The notes beneath the pieces were generated by a model. That model saw nothing but the letters and a program-made list of their open reading frames with translations. It was not told the DNA's origin and did not search any database. DNA of 64,000 nucleotides, taken from positions 337,351 through 401,350 of the forward strand of contig VUYV01000402.1 in the NCBI GenBank assembly GCA_008711295.1. The letters are read 5' to 3'. Positions 12,801 through 25,700 of this stretch are shown here, in pieces. Both the position numbers and the translations under genes were made by a program. Source of the DNA: Anarhynchus alexandrinus (lineage: Eukaryota; Chordata; Aves; Charadriiformes; Charadriidae). Each line of letters begins with the position of its first letter. The stretch's first letter is position 1.

Positions 12801-14227
12801 ATATCATAAATAAATTTATGTTTGTACTTTAGAATTAACAAAACATTTATGACAATTTAGAAATTATTTAAATCAAATGACAGTTGAAGCCATACAAGTT
12901 TAGAAGCCCAAAACAAATGACTGAAGTGCTAAACCAGATGTGACAGCAATAGCTTTTTCTGCACGTACATATATGCCCTGAATTTTTATTCAATATTTTC
13001 ATCTCAATGACAGGTTCATTCAAATTTTTAAAAGTGAATGAACTGACAAGGGATAAGAGCTTTTCTTTAAACCACCTGTGAAGATCTGTTCTTTCTATTT
13101 AGAAAATTGGCAGAAAGTTACTAAAATTCCTTCACTGTGTATCAAGTACGTTAAGATTAACTTATGCCCCAAACTGGTATTCTGATTATTTTTTTTAATT
13201 ACAGTTCATTTCTGAACATAAATAAGTATAAGCACAATTTTACCCTCACACAGCAACTGCAGTTGTCTTATCAGTGATATCAAATATTATTTCTGCTAGT
13301 AAAATGCAATATCAAGAATCTGAACAGACTCAAATTTAACAATTCATAAATTAACTTGTATTTCTGTGTTCTGTTTGGCTGGAAATGGTTCTCAAATCAT
13401 AAAGATAAGAATTTCCTTTGGCGTATATCTTAAAGGTGGAAATACAAAATAAAACAAAATTGACTTTAAAGAAAAATAAAAGCAACGCGCTCCACCTAAT
13501 CAACTGATTTAGTGACTAAATTAGAGTACTCAAAGCAGTGAGGAAGCACCTGGAATTGCAGATATGATGAAGGTTAAGTCCCTAGTCTCTAACATAGTAG
13601 GAAATCATTATAATAGTAGTTAGGGAAGAAGTGTGACTTTTGAGATGGTGGCTACAGTTAGTGCAGGAATATAAAGGCTGCTGTGTTAGCTGAGATTAAT
13701 TACACAGTCTGTCTCCCTCCCTTCAGTTTGAAGAGGAAAAGCTGCTTATTTAGGCCGTTACCTACAGCTGATGAGCTCCAAGAAGAGCGAAACCTTTTAA
13801 GATAGGTCCTGTAGTATTGGCCTAACAACCCCCGGAGTGGCTTGCTCGCGTTTGGTTTTGTGCTTAAGCTGTAAGTGTGATCGCGAGCCACAGAAACGTG
13901 TGCTCCAGAGTCGTCAGGGGCTGAACCTGTTAGAGCAAGTCGAGGGGAAAACAGTCATTAGGTTTTACTTTTTATTTACATCATTGGGTTTTATCCAGCC
14001 AGGTGTACTTATATAATGCATGCATGTGGTGTGGGTGTGGGAGAGAGTTTTTAAAGGTAAGGAAAAGGGAGAACTGTGAAACGGAAGAACGGAATGCAAA
14101 CAGGAGAAGAAAAAAAAACGAGAAATGTTTGAGTTTATGGTGCTATTGAAGGTATTTTAGATGGTGACTGACTGTAGAACTCTCCACGCTTATTGGTATG
14201 GAATTTATAAATTAGCTTTTATATTAA

Positions 14228-14765
14228 TCATAGAATCATAGAATGGTTTAGGTTGGAAAGGACCTTGAAGATCATCGAGTTCCAACCCTGCCATAGGCAG
14301 GAACACCTTCCACNNNNNNNNNNNNNNNNNNNNNNNNNNNNNNNNNNNNNNNNNNNNNNNNNNNNNNNNNNNNNNNNNNNNNNNNNNNNNNNNNNNNNNN
14401 NNNNNNNNNNNNNNNNNNNNNNNNNNNNNNNNNNNNNNNNNNNNNNNNNNNNNNNNNNNNNNNNNNNNNNNNNNNNNNNNNNNNNNNNNNNNNNNNNNNN
14501 NNNNNNNNNNNNNNNNNNNNNNNNNNNNNNNNNNNNNNNNNNNNNNNNNNNNNNNNNNNNNNNNNNNNNNNNNNNNNNNNNNNNNNNNNNNNNNNNNNNN
14601 NNNNNNNNNNNNNNNNNNNNNNNNNNTGCCATAGGCAGGGACACCTCCCACCAGACCAGGTTGCCCAAGGCCACGTCCAGCCTGGCCTTGAACACCTCCA
14701 GGGATGGGGACTCAACAACCTCTCTGGGCAACCTGTGCCAGTGCCTCACCACCCTCAAAGTGAAA
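14228..14765 (-). mobile_element. CR1 LINE 3' end interrupted by an assembly gap
   Basis: ATCATAGAATCATAGAATGG at the left edge marks the CR1 3' end on the minus strand. CR1 sequence continues to the gap at 14314-14626 and resumes after it to about 14765. The bases before and after the gap are overlapping versions of the same CR1 position (TGCCATAGGCAGG at 14289 and 14627), so the true element may have no gap at all, or two copies may abut. Confidence 0.9.
14314..14626. other. assembly gap, 313 Ns
   Basis: A run of Ns inside a CR1 element. Predicted frames that cross it are meaningless. Flanking sequence overlaps by about 25 bases, which hints that the gap length is not real. Confidence 0.99.
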
Positions 14766-15651
14766 ATGCTGTCATAGAGGTTACTCATGAACCAATTGAA
14801 CAGTGTTATTGTAGCTATTGAAAGAGGGAAAAGGTGAATCGATAAAGGGAAATAGTAAACTTCTTGAAGGGTTGCCTCAAACATACTCCAGTAGTTTTGT
14901 AAGGTACTATATCTTGCACAATTTTCATGCTTTAAGGTGAACGGTGAACATTACTTTGCAACAAGTATATACAAATAACTTAGCATTTAATGATTTTTTT
15001 TAATATTATTCAGTAATAATTAAACTATGTTTCTTTAGTGAGTATTTTACTGTAGTGCAGATAATTCCTTGCTGATTCTCAAAATTATGTATTTAAATAA
15101 TAGGCATCTTGAACTAAAATCCCCAATGGGACTTGAGGTTAATCTTCTCCTTGCAGTAAAAAAAAGTCCTTTTTCTCTAGATGTGTATAGGCATACAGAT
15201 ATAGACACACACTTATGCATAAGTAAAAATACATTATTATAATATTATGTCTCGGTAGTTTTTAACAGCCTCAGTCTCTAATCTGAATACTTAGAAAAGT
15301 TAAGCACGTGTTACGATGGAAGTAGTTGAAATTGGAGCAGGTTGTAGGTACTTTCCGTATCTCTGAGGTGAACTCAGCCAAGGCAGTCTGCGGGGGGTCA
15401 GGTGCTGTCTGCAGCAGTAACTGCAACTCGCAAACCTCCAGCTCTGACTTCAGCCTGGGCACACTTGACTGTTAAGACTTCTCGGCTGCAATCAGTATTA
15501 GTGCCCAGACTGACTTCTCTGGCACATACAAGATCAACTCTTGGCCAGTACTGGGTTCATCTTACTGCTCGCAGGTTGTCTTCCTTCAGCAAAGGTGCTG
15601 TCTCTTGACATAAAGCAGAGCCGTGCTCTGTGGAACCAGCACTGTTCTTAC

Positions 15652-16772
15652 CTTAAATTCAAGCACTGTTCTGTCACCGCGGGAGGAAGTTCTGTATTTC
15701 ACTGGGTCACACTTGTGCGCTCTCTTGCAAGTTCTCTGTACCTCCACCTTGGGCGGTGAGTATGAATTTAGCCTGTGCTGCCAGAGCAAGACCTGATGGG
15801 AAGACCAAAACCTGTGGAACTAACGTTTGCTTCCAGCTCTCCATGCTTATCAGAATCCTTGAAACTTTGGGAGACGTCCAGCCAGAAGAGATTGGCTCTG
15901 GCATGCAAATTCAACTACAGCTGGTTTAAACAGCCTATAAGGGAAAATGCAATAGGTTGGACCTACTGTTGGTCCTTATTCGTAAGTGAACGAGGAGCTG
16001 TCGTATTGCAGGCATCCTCTCCGGATTGCTAAAGGTTACAAAAAGCTTTTTGAGGAAGAAATACCTGTGGAAATCATCCAGGACAGCCCTTGTAGAGTCA
16101 CTGTCACATCACCGTGACTGGAAGCAGAGTAAGTTATTTGAAGATACTGTGTTTGCTAGACTAGCAAAACAGGATGTTTGTCATGAAACACCTCCGTGTG
16201 TGAAATTCACATCTTTATCAGATTTTAGATTTTTCCCCTCTGATAAAGATTGGTGGCAGTACAGAAGGTTTGGGTCCAGGCATATTTCTTAAAGTACTGT
16301 AAGTTTCAGCCTTTGGTTGACTTGAGTGTTATTAAAGCTAAAGAAATTAAATTCCAGTGTTATTTTTCAGTTATTTACATGTGTACCAATTCTATACGTT
16401 TTGAAAATCTGCTAGTCTTACTTAGCGCTTGAAACAATCTGTAGACCTCTGATTTATCTTTCGATTCAGTTGTGTGTGTAGTATTTGACCGTGACTTCTG
16501 TGTCTTTTTAGCAAGAGAGAAATTAGGTTTGTTTTATATTGTCCAATGTAGATTTCTAATTTGGAAAACACTGAGGTGGGGAAAGGGAAAGGAAAATAGA
16601 AACAGACCAACACGTTATCTTACTGCTAAGAATGCCTCAGGGTAGGGTAGAGGTAAGAACAACATATCCTACTCTAAGAGCAAGGTTACATTTTTGGGCA
16701 GGAGACAAATGTAGATAAATTGTTATGGTTGGAAGAAACCTTTAAGAGCATTGAGTCCAACCATTAACCCAG
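15652..16772. repeat. tandem duplication, copy A
   Basis: This 1,121-base segment is repeated almost exactly at 16774-17891, with a single N (16773) between the copies. About a dozen substitutions and one small indel (TTACAAAAAG here, TGAAAAG in copy B) separate them, roughly 1% divergence by eye. No exon is recognised in it. It ends inside the 3' terminus of a minus-strand CR1 (about 16719-16772) whose full body follows only copy B. That is what one expects if copy A is an alternative haplotype joined by mistake. Confidence 0.95.
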
Positions 16773-16773
16773 N

Positions 16774-17891
16774 CTTAAATTCAAGCACTGTTCTGTCACC
16801 GCGGGAGGAAGTTCTGTATTTCACTGGGTCACACTTGTGCGCTCTCTTGCAAGTTCTCTGTACCTCCACCTTGGGCGGTGAGTATGAATTTAGCCTGTGC
16901 TGCCAGAGCAAGACCTCATGGGAAGACCAAAACCTGTGGAACTAACGTTTGCTTCCAGCTCTCCATGCTTATCAGAATCCTTGAAACTTTGGGAGACGTC
17001 CAGCCAGAAGAGATTGGCTCTGGCATGCAAATTCAACTACAGCTGGTTTTAACAGCCTATAAGGGAAAATGCAATAGGTTGGACCTACTGTTGGTCCTTA
17101 TTCGTAAGTGAACGAGGAGCTGTCGTATTGCAGGCATCCTCTCCGGATTGCTAAAGGTGAAAAGCTTTTTGAGGAAGAAATACCTGTGGAAATCATCCAG
17201 GACAGCCCTTGTAGAGTCACTGTCACATCACCGTGACTGGAAGCAGAGTAAGTTATTTGAAGATACTGCTTTTGCCAGACTAACAAAACAGGATGTTTGT
17301 CATGAAACACCTCCGTGTGTGAAATTCACATCTTTATCAGATTTTAGATTTTTCCCCTCTGATAAAGATTGGTGGCAGTACAGAAGGTTTGGGTCCAGGC
17401 ATATTTCTTTAAGTACTGTAAGTTTCAGCCTTTGGTTGACTTGAGTGTTATTAAAGCTAAAGAAATTAAATTCCAGTGTTATTTTTCAGTTATTTACATG
17501 TGTACCAATTCTATACGTTTTGAAAATCTGCTAGTCTTACTTAGCACTTGAAGCAATCTGTAGACCTCTGATTTATCTTTCGATTCAGTTGTGTGTGTAG
17601 TATTTGACCGTGACTTCTGTGTCTTTTTAGCAAGAGAGAAAATAGGTTTGTTTTATATTGTCCAATGTAGATTTCTAATTTGGAAAACACTGAGGTGGGG
17701 AAAGGGAAAGGAAAATAGAAACAGACCAACACGTTATCTTACTGCTAAGAATGCCTCAGGGTAGGGTAGAGGTAAGAACAACATATCCTACTCTAAGAGC
17801 AAGGTTACATTTTTGGGCAGGAGACAAATATAGATAAATCGTTATGGTTGGAAGAAACCTTTAAGAGCATTGAGTCCGACCATTAACCCAG
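16774..17891. repeat. tandem duplication, copy B
   Basis: Second copy of the 15652-16772 segment, about 1,118 bases, starting at the identical CTTAAATTCAAG. Copy B runs continuously into the rest of the minus-strand CR1 at 17838-18690, so this looks like the properly connected copy on the right-hand side. Copy A is the properly connected copy on the left-hand side. A genuine recent segmental duplication cannot be excluded from sequence alone. Confidence 0.95.
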
Positions 17892-18690
17892 CATTGCCAA
17901 GTCCACCACCAAACCATGTCCCTCAGCACCACATCTTCATGTCTTTTAAACACCTCCAGGGATGGCAACTCCATCACTGCCCTGGGCAGCCTGTGCCAGT
18001 GCTCCACAACCCTTTCTGTGAAGAAATGCTTCCTAATGTCCACCCTAAACCTCCCCTGGCACAACTTGAGGCCATTCCCTCCTGTCCCATCGCCTGTTCC
18101 TGGGGAGCAGAGACCGACCCCCCCTCGTTACCCCCTCCTTTCAGGGCACTGTAGAGAGCGAGAAGGTCTCCCCTCAGCCTCCTCTTCTCCAGGCTGAACA
18201 CCCCCAGGTCCCTCAGCCGCCCCTCACCAGACGTGTGCTCCAGACCCCTCACAGCTCCGTTGCCCTTCTCCGGACACACTCCAGCCCCTCAATGTCTGTC
18301 TTGTCGTGAGGGGCCCAAAACTGAACACAGCACTCGAGGTGGGGCCTCACCAGTGCCGAGTACAGGGGGACGGTCACTGCCCCAGTCCTGCTGGCCACAC
18401 TGTTCCTTACACAGGCCAGGGTGCTGTTGGCCTTCTTGGCCACCTGGGCACACTGCTGGCTCATGTTCAGCCGCTGTTGACCAACACCCCCAGGGCCTTC
18501 TCCACCGGCAGTTTCCAGCCACTCTGCCCCAGGCCTGTAGTGCCCATGGGGTTGGTGTGACCCAAGGGCAGGACCCGGCACTTGGCTGTGTTGAACCTCA
18601 CACCTCAGGCCTCAGCCTATCGATCCAGTCTGGCCAGGTCCCTATGTAGGCCCTTCATACCCTCAAGAGTCAGGGATCAGTTCCTTGTAG
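17838..18690 (-). mobile_element. CR1 LINE, 3' portion with reverse-transcriptase C-terminus
   Basis: Minus-strand translation shows the CR1 C-terminal region: [40 protein letters not shown], then [20 protein letters not shown] and PSLEVFKRH near the 3' end. The 3' end at about 17838 lacks the classic ATTCTATGAT repeats and ends in a GGTTGGAAGAAACC-like variant. It belongs to the same variant group as the + strand copy at 49648-50283. Frames are broken, so it is not active. Confidence 0.93.
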
Positions 18691-19041
18691 TTTTGCTGTC
18701 CCCAGGTTAACTCTGTCACTGTCATAAACAGCAGTGAATAATCACAACTGGTGAGTGACCAGAGGGTGAACAGTGGGATGTCTGCTGAAGGAAATCATAT
18801 TAAAAATGCAAGCCTATTCTTAAAAACGTTAGAAGGACTCTGTTAGCAATTGAATTTAATCTCCTCTCTTTTGTCCAATGTAGAAGCACGTAAAGATAAA
18901 GGGGTGAGAGAGGGGAGAAGGTAAACAGGCAGTCCTCGGTTTATCTGTCTACTCCCCGGCTATGAACTGTGCCTCAGGAACAGTATCCTGGTGCTTTACT
19001 ATAGTTCTGTGAAAGCTTCAGACCAATGCTCGGTCATGGTA

Positions 19042-19101
19042 AAAAAAAAAAAAAAAAAAAAAAACCAACAAAAAAAAACCCAACAAAAAAACCCCAACAA
19101 C
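19042..19101. repeat. A-rich, G-free low-complexity tract
   Basis: A run of more than twenty As is followed by AACC/AAAC-type units, with no G until after 19107. It directly precedes CR1 sequence. It may be a decayed poly(A) or simple repeat. Confidence 0.85.
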
Positions 19102-19712
19102 CTAATAGAATATTCAGAGTCTTAAAAAATCAAAAAGAAGACAAGAATGTTGTTATTGCTGCTGTATAAAGCCGTGGTGTGCCTACACATTGAATACTCT
19201 GTTCTGTTTNGCTAATAGAATATTCAGAGTCTTAAAAAAGAAGACCAGAATGTTGTTATTGCTGCTGTATAAAGCCGTGGTGTGCCTACACATTGAATAC
19301 TCTGTTCTGTTTCTCCATCTAAAGGGCACCTACAGGAGAGCTGGGGAGGCACCATTCTGGCAAAACTTCAGCAGGTTAACGCCATTCAAAAAATAATACA
19401 TAGAGAGATGGAGAATTTTAACAGGGGCATGTTAGTGATAGGATGAGGGGGAATGGCTTGAAACTGGAAGAGGGGAGATCGAGATGAGATATGAGGAAGA
19501 AATTCTTGGCTGTGCGGGCGGTGAGCCCCTGGCGCAGGTTGCCCCGAGAAGCTGTGGCTGCCCCATCCCTGGAGGTGTTCAAGGCCAGGTTGGACGGGGC
19601 TTGGAGCAACCTGGTGTGGTGGGAGGTGTCCCTGCCCAGGGCAGGGGAGTTGGAACTCGATGATCTTCAAGGTCCCTTCCAACCCAAACCATTCTATGAT
19701 TCTATGATCTCT
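19102..19712 (+). mobile_element. CR1 LINE 3' portion with a small internal duplication
   Basis: CR1 sequence on the + strand. The GCTGTATAAAGCCGTGGTG block corresponds to the LYKAVVxxHxEY part of the reverse-transcriptase C-terminus and appears twice (19102-19209 and 19212-19312) around a single N at 19210. After it come the GTGATAGGATGAGGGGGAAT block at about 19433, the [20 protein letters not shown] frame, and the 3' terminal ATTCTATGATTCTATGATC ending near 19708. Confidence 0.88.
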
Positions 19713-21339
19713 GAAAGCAGATGATGGAATAAGAAAAGGGATGGTAGAAGACGGTAGAGATAAATCCTGAGTGATTTCTGTGTAAGAAACAGCTCGTCTC
19801 CAGATTCTTCTGTGTCGAAAAGAGGTTATGTTTGTCTCTTGTCCAATAGAGGAATGGGCGGAGGCAGGATGAAGCATAAAATGGAACTAGCTAGTAATGA
19901 GTCTAAAAGAAGCAAGAAGATGATGAGGAACCATACTTTTGGTCTGACACAGCATGATCATTCTTATGTTTTTGTTTAAAATAAACAAAGGAAAGCCACA
20001 CCCCTGCGCGTTTCCACGCGTGCACAACGGAATTCTGCAGGTTTCTCAATCCTACAGAAGGAGCATGGAGACGACAGGACTCAGTGCTGCAATTTCAACC
20101 CTGACCTTTAAAGCAAATTCTAGCCTTTTCCAAATAATTAAAGCATAACATCTCTGAACTTAATTAGAAATATTTTTAGAGTTTTCTGTGAAATTCAGAG
20201 GGCTTTGATTTCTAGCTTTATACAAATAGAAGTATTGTCTGGATCTCAGTGCTTGGCTTTCAAGAAGCTGAAGCATCTCTGCTGACAAGTGAGATTTCTT
20301 TTATTTTATTTTTTTTTTTCTGCAAGGACCTCTTGGGGAACCTCGCTTTTCTGAGTAATTATTCTGAGGTTTAGTGGTGATTTAGATTGGGGGAAGGAAA
20401 AAAGCAGATTCCTTAATTTAACACAGCTAATCCCAAGTCGGTACCCAAGTTGGTACCTTAATGCATAGACCCTTTTGATGAGCTTTACCTTTGAAGCACT
20501 CGAGGGGTAGATGGCAGGAAGGGTAAGGGAAGAAATAAGAAGTGACGATGCCTGGTCTGTGGAGCACAGTTGTACTGTCTGGCATTAGGAGTCTCGGATG
20601 GGATGGAGGTCGGGCATCTCGTGCTATGGCCAAACCCACAGAAAGCTGTCTGGCATTTTTGGTATTTGTGTATGCAGTTTAAGGTGGTGCTTACAGAAAC
20701 ACTGAAGTTAGGATTAACGTTTCCCTTTCAGTCTTGGCAATTCCGATTCGAATACATGCACTAAGATACAGTGTTTACTGTTGTTTTCATAAAAGTCTGA
20801 TGAATACTCAGGGTAGTTTGCTATTAAAACTCCCTCCTAATTTCATCTTCTGAGTCCATATTGATTCCAGCATGGGTTTTTCATCTGCAAGTTCTAATGT
20901 TTGTAGGCATTTGCACCTTCAGGTAGCACGTAGCCAGTTGTACCGCAAGCTACAGGAAAATGAAATGCATTTTATTATTATATTTCATGGGTAGAAGAAA
21001 ACTTACTTCACAGTTATTTTATTTTGGAAAAGCTATTTTTTCTGCTGTCTGTAGCAATTTTGATCCTTACCTCTCACCTTTCAGTTTGTCCGAGTCACAT
21101 AACGTCCTGTGTGTGGTGCGCTGCTGCCCGTGGCCACGGCAGTAATCCACGTGCAAAGTCGTGAGCCCTCATCATCTTCACTTCCCCCTCCTTGGTCAGT
21201 CTGCTGCGGGTTCCCATCCTGGGCTGCACATTAATTGCTTTACCCACCTCGCTTGGTTTGCCCTTTCCTTGGCTGCTCAGCTTTCTCCGTGTGCCTGTGT
21301 TGATTTGGAGTCGCGGGAGCACGAAGGGCATTCGGTACG

Positions 21340-21500
21340 AGGGGTGAGTGTGGGAGAGAGGCAGCTGGGGAGGAGATACGATGGATATCTATAAAATCAT
21401 GAATGTCTCGGAGAGGGCAGATTGATTATTCCGTATCTCTCGGTACAAGAACTAGGAGGCTTGTGAAGCTGATAGGAGGAGGCAGGTGGAGAAAAATCCA
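21340..21500 (+). mobile_element. old CR1-like fragment (probable)
   Basis: The order TATCTATAAAATCATGAATG, a GAGAGGGCAGATTGATTATTCC stretch and TACAAGAACTAGGAGGC resembles the 3' coding end of older CR1/L3-type LINEs, which encode an IYKIM..R..LF..YKN-like block. It is short and diverged, and the similarity is from memory. Confidence 0.45.
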
Positions 21501-22562
21501 GGGAGGTGATTTGTTGAGCTGTGGGCTTCGTGCTCGGGAATTCTCGCTGCAGAGTGTGTGAATGTCAAAAGTTTATGGGTGGTAAAGGGACAGACACACA
21601 GGCTTGGGGGGGAAAGTGGTTGTTGGCTACTAAATATGGAGAATCACTTTGGCTCAGGAAGTTTTGGCATTGCAAACTTTTGGAACTTGAAAGGAAGTTC
21701 TTGGGAAGTTTTACTGTAGGCTTGCCCCATTCTTGTGCTCTTCCCTGCACATCTGCTTTGGGCTCCTTCTGGAGACACGATACTGCGTCGGCAAGCTGGA
21801 TCTGGCCCAGTAGCCTGCTGTCATTTTCTTAGTAGAACTTTTCAAGAAAATGGTTAAGGCTTTTAAGCATGACTAAGCACATTTCTTCTTCTAAATCCCT
21901 CTTTAACATTTTATCTGAGTTCTTTTTATGACTCAAGTCCAGAAACTTGATCTGGCTTACTGTTATGGAAATCTTCAGGTCCAAAGCTGACATTTTGTGA
22001 ATGTATAAGAACTTTCTTCTGTTGACAGTGTAAAATATTGACATTTTTAGATGTGTGTTGCTGCTGTCCTTTTTGTAGCAGTACAGTGCCTGGTTACTGT
22101 AGGCATGGACTTGGGACTTCCTTGGCACGGAGTGGTCATATAGCATATGCTATATAGTTAGCACATACTGAAACGGGAGCATATGCTAAAGAGAGAGCAC
22201 AGAAACGCAATACTGATCCCTACGACAGGCCTTGGTCTCTGTATGGCACTCGTCCTGAGCACTGCCTATCTGTCGGGGTTTGGAGGAATGATGAAGAGGA
22301 TACCAAATGTTTAGCAGCAGCTCATCATGAAACGCAAAGGACAAAACTGGATGAAAAAACACCTCATAAGTACCCGTTTAAACGTGTAGTGTGATACTGG
22401 AGGATCCCCAGTGCATTCACATTCTCCCCTCTTGGTACATTAAATATATTTAAGCGTTTTTTCTCCACATATGCCTGTTATAAGGTGAGCATCCATCTTG
22501 AGAATTTTTGTGTGCTTGTTATTTCAATCCATGCATGTTTCATAGCACTTTGCTCATGCATT

Positions 22563-22711
22563 GTGCCACAAATCACAAAGAAAATAAAAATAACAACACA
22601 CAACCAGCCATAGAAAAAAAACCCACCCAAAAAATCCCCACCAAAACCCCAAACCAAATACCCCCACCCCCTTCAAACAAACAAAAACAACCAAACCAAA
22701 AAAACAATACA
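22563..22711. repeat. A/C-only low-complexity tract
   Basis: From 22614 to 22711 the + strand contains essentially only A and C (a few Ts, no G), in irregular AAAC/CCAA/CCCCAC units. The complementary strand is therefore a long G/T tract. There is no fixed repeat period. Two similar but shorter tracts lie at 19042-19101 and 54857-54920. Confidence 0.85.
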
Positions 22712-25700
22712 GAACAAACTGCTGTTTACCTTCCTTGTTTTCTGATGTTGAGCACTGGAATTTGCATCCTTAGCATAATTGTAGTTATTCTGGGTTTAGT
22801 TCATTCCTGATTTGAACCTGAGATAGGTTTAAAGTGCGAAGGTGAATATAGACTTTCCATCTTTCTTCTTCCCACCTGCATCAGTAAGGGATCCTTCTGT
22901 GTCTGATTGTTCAGGCTTTAAAAACGGGTTTGTCAATTATTCTCATAGATCTCATACAAGTAATGTAATTTCCACAACTTTTCCAAATATCTGCCAGTTT
23001 GTGTCTTCTCTTCCCACTCTGTTTGTATTTCGAATGTGTAACTGTGGCCCAGAAAGATCGTTTCCTACCCGTTTGCCCCCTCACAGGTACTAGGAGGGAA
23101 GAATCGGCACGGAGAGCTTGTGAATCTAAAGGGTGACGTTTGGTGGGTTTTGGTGAGCAGGTACATGACTGAGCTGTTCTCCTAATGAAAACTTCAAATC
23201 TTTTGCTCCCTTCAAGAAAGGCAAAAAACTTGGAGGAGGTCCTGAGGCAACATTCCTTAGGACGTGATTTTCCTGAGATCATACCTGGAAAATCTGTACA
23301 AGGCAATTCCTGAGCTATGGGTTAATCAGGCTTTGCTGATGTGTCCCTGCAGCACTTCATAATCATGGAGAGACGAGTTTACTTATTCAGATCTCGTTTC
23401 AAGGGCATTGCTGAACGGATAATTCACTGGGTTGCTTTGCAGAGACCACGAAGGGTAATGCTAGCTCCTTTAAAATTTTAAAAGTGTGTATCTTGGTCAG
23501 TCTAACCTATTTAGCTGTGAATTATGTATGATAGTGTTCTATGACTGTGGTCTGTGCAGCTTGCATGACCTCTAAAAAAATTCGGATCCTGACACCTGCA
23601 AAGCAGTAAAGCATCTGTAGGGTAAGAGATTGATGTCATGGTAACATCATGGCTTTACATGTACGCGTTACCCAACAGCAGCACAATTAATTGGAGCCCT
23701 TAGTATCCAGCGTCAGCCTCATACCCTGCTTCAGCCCTGTCGGTAGTCCTTTCCTCGCCCCGTCGGTGCCCTGAACGCCAGCCTCTGGCCTCGCCGCGTG
23801 CTGGTCTTGCTGGTTGGCAGCACATCTGCCTGCCTTCTGCGAAAGCACGGTAGGAGGCCTCTCTGCTGGGTTTAGGTGGGTACAGGCTCCGGTAGGTCAT
23901 GCCTGGGAGGATCAATGGTGCCGGTATCTCCAGTATCGCTCTGCCTTGTCGCTCTTGTGTGAGACAAGTTCCCCAGGCACTGGCTCAGCTTTGCAGAAAA
24001 ATGAGATTGCCTTGGAAGCAGGAGGTTGGGAAGGGGGAGTGAGCGACACGTGCACCCAAAGCCCAAGAGCCAGGAGATCTGATATTATTGTGATTGTTTT
24101 TTTGGTGTTGCAGAAGATTCAAGTGGTATTGTCCCTTGTGCCTTGATAAAATAGTCTCCACTAAAAACAACTTAAAAGATCAAACAACTGATCTACCCCT
24201 TGGAACCCATCTGTTGTGGAATTTAGTGAGGTGCTAGCACTTGAAATAAAGCTAATTACTGGTACAGTAACTGGCGTTCTTCAAGATGACATTCATGTTT
24301 TATGTGGTGAGGAAATAAATAGTAGTTAGTTCCAAAAGCTCTCAAGCTTGGGGCAGTGTATGAAGATAGCTGGAACTTGTGAACAAAATGAATTGCACAG
24401 GCAGTTTCCAGTGCCTGGGTCTTTGAACACCTGCCTCAGGCACTCTGTTTGCATATATTCATTTAACTTAATAAAATGAATTTATTTTAGAAAGCTGAAA
24501 AAGCCCCAAACTTTTACCGGTCTGCAAAAATGCCATTGAGATTTTTTCCTTTAAAAAAAAAAATAATACAGAAGCACATTGGTTCTGAGTCTACAATTTT
24601 CTAAAGTAGGAAAAAAATAAGGAAATAAAATATATTTGCAGATTACTTTGTACCACTGTACGCTTATTTTCCTTTTATGAACAGGTAAGGAAAAAGGCTT
24701 TGGTAGCTTCCGAGATGAATACATGTTGTGAGATCTCTACCGGAGAGTGATTAACAGGCAGTGGACAACTGCTGAGGGAAGCTGTTAATCAGAGAGCGTA
24801 TATTAAGTGCCAAGACACGACTTTCTTTTCCCTGGTTGACATTTAAGCCTAATGAAGTCTGTCCTGCCATGTTGCACGAGGGTGAGCTGACTAACTTCCT
24901 TCGAGTTAGATTCTGGTGTAATTGTGGAATAATAGTTTGGCATTTTTGCCTTTTTTAGACATTTAAGAAACATATTTAATTAGTTGGTCTGTTAACAGAA
25001 TAATATAATGTAGTAATTTTAAGTGAAATTTTACACTGATACTGAATTTAGTTGCTTTTTTTTTGCTGGAATTGACTGAAATTTAGTGCCTGGGAAGTAA
25101 GCTGTTAGAGGTATTAAATTGTCCCCATCCTCCTTGCCTTGTTATAAGTTCCACTATGTTACTGTCAGTTCTTTAATCTACTTTCCTAAGAAAGAGAGGT
25201 CTGGGTGACCAAACTATACTTTTTTTTTTTTTCCCACCTTAGTTATATTTAAGATCTTTACTTCCCTGACAAATCTGATTTGAACTCAGGCATCAGGTCT
25301 CAAAGTTAAATGAATTCATATAAGTTTTGTTTAGAGCACCACAATGCTCACCCCCAAACCCCACGTCCCCACCGGAACCCCGGGCAGGGAAGAGGAGTGG
25401 GGTTTATTTGTCAGCCAGGGAAAGGAATGTAAATGTCTTCTCCTTTTGACCACTGATGTGTGGTTCTTTGGGGTTCGACTGCTCATGGAGAGGTCTCGCT
25501 TGTTTTGTATTTTCCTAACAAAATCTCTTTGGGGAGGAAGGAAGGCTTTACACGATACTGCTATATATATATGTACGCAGCTCTGAGTTTCGCAAACTTT
25601 AGATTAGCAGCTAAAATGTTCGGATTAATGTTTCCTGTACTGTGCGCTGCTTTAAAAGGTATTAACAAGTCTAAAGCGTATCTCTCTGCTATGGAATACC

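Noticed and set aside
14205..14884. Frames of 148-218 codons across the N gap
   Set aside because: Most of each frame is unknown residues from Ns. The real sequence on both sides is CR1.
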